DNA of 64,000 nucleotides from Flammulina velutipes (taxonomy: Eukaryota > Basidiomycota > Agaricomycetes > Agaricales > Physalacriaceae), in contig CM022368.1 in the NCBI GenBank assembly GCA_011800155.1, forward strand, positions 3,782,001 through 3,846,000, in the 5' to 3' direction. Position 1 is the first letter of the stretch, and each line of letters begins with the position of its first letter. Shown here piece by piece: positions 60,200 to 64,000 of this stretch. The notes below the pieces were generated by a model. The model searched no databases and was not told the DNA's origin. It saw only the letters and a program-made list of their open reading frames with translations. The position numbers and the translations under genes are program-made.

Positions 60200-63100
60200 T
60201 TAGGAAAAGTTGAAAGGAGGCATATCTTGAGGGCTTTTCTCAATTGGCCACACTTCTGCCATATTCTCTGCGTTCCACATCCTCCCACCCCGCACAACGA
60301 ATGTCAACTGCCGCGTGTTACCGATGTCTCCTTCCAATAAGTTGATACCAGGAGGATAGACCAGAAAGTCTGCGAGTTTCCCTGGAGAGAGCGACCCGAC
60401 AGAGTCCCAGATACCCAAGGTCTGTGCCGGAGAAGAGGTAGCTGCCTGAAAGACCTGAGAGATTGTTTTGGTAAGGCTCATGAACCTTTTCGTGTGCATG
60501 GATCATTGTACCTCATAATTGCTCAACCCCCCATATTTGGTGAAAGCCATCTCCTCATGAAAGTTATGACCCATAGGGCGCTCTCCGTGAGCTCCAATGT
60601 GCGTTTTGAGGCCCATCTTCACCATCTTTGCGGTCGTCACAGATGTATTGAAGAGTGCATATGCTATATTTTGTCAGTGTGAGCTAATCGTTGCGAGATC
60701 CGAATTCCACGTACAATCCTTTGGTCTCGCTCTACTTTCGTGAAGCCCTTCCAGAATATCGTGCGGTATGAAGCGACGCAATCTAAGAACGTTAGAGATA
60801 TGTCTACCACGATGTGCTTATGCTTACTTGGGATCATTCGGTACATCGTAGTTTGCCCAGACGTACATCTCGCCATATGGTCCCCCGTAGCTTACGACAT
60901 GCGTAGGCGTAGAACCGGAACCACTTTTCACAAAGAGATTGATAACGTCATCGTAGAGCACGGATGGTGGTATAGCATGCTCAACGGTAGTCATACCTGC
61001 ATGAAGTCAGGAAATCGGCGCAAAGAGCTTGTCAACGGCCTTACCGTCAATAATGTATGTAAGATCCCAATCAAAGTAACCTCCACCTTCGGGTAGTGAA
61101 ATAAGTCCAAGCTCTCGAGCTGTCAAGAGTAGTCTCTGACGAGACGCACTACGCAGATTCAACACACCACTCAAATAAAAATGGATATTCAACGCACCGA
61201 GATGGTAGTTGATAGTTCTTGTAAGACAGCGTGACTGGCCCTCCTTCGTCCTTAATTCGTCTGAGAGCAGACCTGGCTTCGTCCATGTTTACGATTTCCT
61301 CGTGTACACCTTTCCAAGAACCCCCGAACATGGAAGTGCCAGTGGAAAGTATACGTGGACCGATGAAGTGTCCACTCTCTAATCGACTTCGTTCCATGAA
61401 AACGCCAACCGTGTCCGCACTTGGGCTAATGGGTCGTTAGATCCAATCTTGAACTGTAAACTTTCGATCCACTTACTTGTGCATAGTTGTTACACCATAT
61501 GCCAAGAACGCTTGCATTTCCCAAGACTTTGCTGGATACAAATCGAGGAGGCCGGCCCAATGGGCATGGAAGTCGATAAAGCCTGGAGTAACGAATCCTT
61601 TGGAGTGGTGTCAGTTTGATATGGTCGCAATCTGAGCAGTTGAGATACTTACCACCTTGCGCGTCGAACATTGTCGCATTCTCGGGAACGCTTATGTCGT
61701 CGGAATGCCCCACTTCTCGTATCACTCCATTGTCAACAACCATGACGCCGCCGTACACAATATCAGATTGGGCGCTACCGGTCTCCATAGTGAGGATGGT
61801 GGCATTGTGAACGACAAAAAGGCCGGTTTGGCCAGAGGACGCGGCGTCTTGTTTCAGACGAGCGATATCTGTTGAGTGCGAAACTTGTACTTCTTGCGAA
61901 TCCACCAGGTCTTGAACGCATTTGATGCCATAAGACAGCGCGTCCGCTTCTAACTGATCTCTACATTCATCCAAGCGTGCAACATCCAACGAGTACAGAG
62001 TGGGTCCTGTATAATGGTCGTGAGACAGGACAAGGCAGTCGGGCTTGTAACATACCACTGAACCAAAAGACTATCTTGCCATCCCCACTCCAAGCAACGT
62101 CATGTGCGCCATTTACACTCAGTCTCGCAAGCCCTTTCGTGGAATTGCCTGGTCGAGCCCATAACTTCTCATCGGGCTCCAGTTTGTCGATAGAAGCCAA
62201 GTAAACGTGCTTGAATTCAGTAAACGATACCAGCTGGGAGTCTGCCGACGGAACGGCAATTTCGCTTGTCATCTCTCCAGCTACCAGCAATTGCTGTGGG
62301 TAAGCAACCATCGCCTGCGAGTCCGGACTGAAATCAATCGTGTAGACCCTTTCCGACTCTTGCACGAGTAGCTGATCACGTCCTTCCACGAATCGAAGAC
62401 GTATGCGGTCGACGACCCCCGGCACCAATGCACCAATGAAGCGCATATTGGACGCGACAGCATTTCCACCGGATACATCAGGAAGGATGATATCAGCCAT
62501 GTACAGTCCTGGTCGCGTCTTAGCAACGACACTCCCGGTCAGTGTGCTACTGGCAGTCTTGACGAAGGCGATGTGGCGCAGCCTTCCAGGACCACCCGAG
62601 AGTGCTGGAGAGTGATAACGCCCACGAGGTATTCGTTCCACCTCGAATGCCACGCCGGACTGGATGTCGGCGATTTCAAAAGTGGTGAAGTTGGCATCTG
62701 ACCAACGAGCGTGTACGATCTGAGTACTGGAGCCTCCAACGAAACCTGGCGAGTAGTATGGCGCATTTTCGTCCAACACAGGTACGCCCACCGTGGTCGC
62801 ATTGAGGATGTTTTGAATTGAGGTTACACCTGCACCTTGGAAGACTGCCCATTCGCCCTTTGCATCCACATCGAGACTACGAAAAGTGTTGACCCTCATC
62901 GTGTCTTTACTTTCCATCCCAACGAGGTCTAAGCCACTTTTGATAGTTTCCGCAAGCTGGATCTCGATGTGCGCCTGAAATCGAATCGGTGAAGATTGTC
63001 CACCAAGCACACGCTCGCCAAACTCGTTGATAGTAAGTGGGATATGATGAATTAGACCGCCACCCCATATGATGATTACATCGTCTGATGGCGAGAACGC

Positions 63101-64000
63101 GAACGAAGGATAAGTACCGCTAGGCGCCCACTGAGCAGAAACGTCGAAGGTGAGGCCATCGAAAACTTGATGTTGAGTCCCACTGGCTAAGTCTCTGTAG
63201 AGCCCTTCGGTGATTTTGTCTTTCTAATGGGCATAGGACGTACTGAAGCACTAACACCTCGTGACTGCGCACACGGCGCACGAAGGCTAGAGTTTTCTTG
63301 TCCCTTGAAAGCTCGGGACGTGATGCACCGCCAGGGAATGCGTCCACAAGGAGGGTGCTTGTTCCAGTTGTCACATTCCGAGAGAAAATGGAATAAACAC
63401 CCTGGTGTATATCTGGACCAATATCAGTATTGAGTTAGCCTATGAGTAGTTTCTTTCGGTGTACCTTTATCAGCAGCGATATAATACGGGTCTCTTGTAT
63501 TTTTCGCGAACACAAAGGTGTCGTTCGTGAGCCATGAGGCTTGTTCCGACCCAACTTGAGAATCGGCATAGTCATCAAGAGTCATGCCAGCAGGGAGGGT
63601 GCGCCCTAGAAGGCGGCGACCACTTTGAGGTAAAATGGGAGCGGTGTCATCGAATGACGGAACATCGTACTCCCAGACCTCCGACGCTGCGAGAGTGACC
63701 CAGCCAGTGTACCATTTTGACGCGATGATTTTGGACCCAGATGGATGAAAACGAGCGTCAGAAACCCATCTGAAAGTCTCGTTCGTGACGCGGCGAGCTA
63801 TAATGAACATCAATAAGAGGTATACGGTGCCATTGAAATAAAGGCGAACCTTCGAATCTGCCTTCTGCTGTAAGTCTATTGACCTTGGTATCCAGATCTT
63901 CCCTGATACCCTCCGCGAGAGAACCATCATTTTGGCGCTTCCGCTGTACCGCATCGGATAGCTCACGTCGTCTGACATCCATGGCTTCGCATCCTTTCCA
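60200..64000 (-). CDS. Beta-propeller/amidohydrolase fusion, 5' end beyond window
   Basis: Partial (N-terminus off the right edge). Minus-strand exons: >64000-63850, 63797-63465, 63412 to about 63252, 63223-62056, 62006-61653, 61597-61477, 61425-61198, 61148-61045, 60996-60828, 60782-60715, 60663-60512 and 60454-60200. The first half is a TolB/WD40-like propeller (RWVSDARFHPSGSKIIAS, ELSRDKKTLAFVRRVRS, GTYPSFAFSPSDDVIIIWGG). The second half is an amidohydrolase: FVVHNATILTM, TPGFIDFHAHWAGLL with the HxH metal site, TTMHNPSADT, VEHAIPP, KTHIGAHGERPMGHNF and GSLSPGKLADFLVYPPG. Ends DMPPFNFS. Likely a metal-dependent hydrolase; substrate unknown. One intron at 63224-63251 (or to 63257) is exceptionally short. 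It converges on RAD1 76 nt away. Confidence 0.88.

Overview
This 64 kb window is nuclear DNA of a basidiomycete fungus, most likely an agaricomycete mushroom or wood/litter decayer. The evidence is the gene style: dense genes with many introns of about 45-65 nt. The protein families point the same way: DUF6593, DUF6699 and DUF7330-type proteins, an SCAP-type sterol sensor, a CBM1-tagged GH10 xylanase and HxDxxxxN kinase-like proteins. I rebuilt gene models by hand by joining ORF pieces at splice sites and checking that the reading phase closes. Exon lists are in the evidence fields; 26 loci give complete phase-consistent models and one gene runs off the right edge. I found no tRNA, rRNA, CRISPR or viral gene.

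Layout, left to right. 0.3-12.5 kb: PI-PLC X-domain protein, a small secreted protein, RAD18, a 1.9 kb gene-poor gap, a 1014-aa adenylation/membrane/flavin-reductase fusion, a 2.2 kb gap, a DUF7330-like protein. 12.7-19 kb: DCN1 (minus) divergent from CIA2/MIP18 (plus), a GRE2-like reductase (minus), an APH-family phosphotransferase. 19.5-35.1 kb: GH3 beta-glucosidase, DUF6699 protein, TATA-binding protein (minus), an unrecognised protein (minus), a GPI-type surface protein (minus), GH11 xylanase (minus), NTF2 (minus), CBM1-GH10 xylanase. GH3, GH11 and GH10 within 16 kb form a loose hemicellulose-degrading neighbourhood.

35.3-40.2 kb: an F-box protein pseudogene (minus) split by a 3.69 kb DNA transposon. 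The transposon has 48-bp terminal inverted repeats (47/48 identical) and arrays of 22-bp palindromes at a 33-bp period just inside both ends. 40.7-48.1 kb: OPI1 (minus) divergent from PAN2 (plus), then SWI5 (minus). 48.2-52 kb: a kinase-like gene, its tandem duplicate broken by a stop and frameshift, and a third kinase-like gene. 52.3-64 kb: an unrecognised multi-pass membrane protein (minus), SCAP (plus), DUF6593 protein, RAD1 of the 9-1-1 clamp, and a beta-propeller/amidohydrolase (minus) truncated by the window edge.

The most unusual signals concern splicing and the transposon: a predicted 2-nt exon in the GH10 gene, a predicted 16-nt intron in the membrane protein, a 28-34-nt intron in the amidohydrolase, four GC-AG introns, and the transposon's phased palindrome arrays. 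The other strong item is the adenylation domain fused to a membrane flavin-reductase module with no carrier domain. All functional statements rest on motif recognition by eye; no database search was possible.
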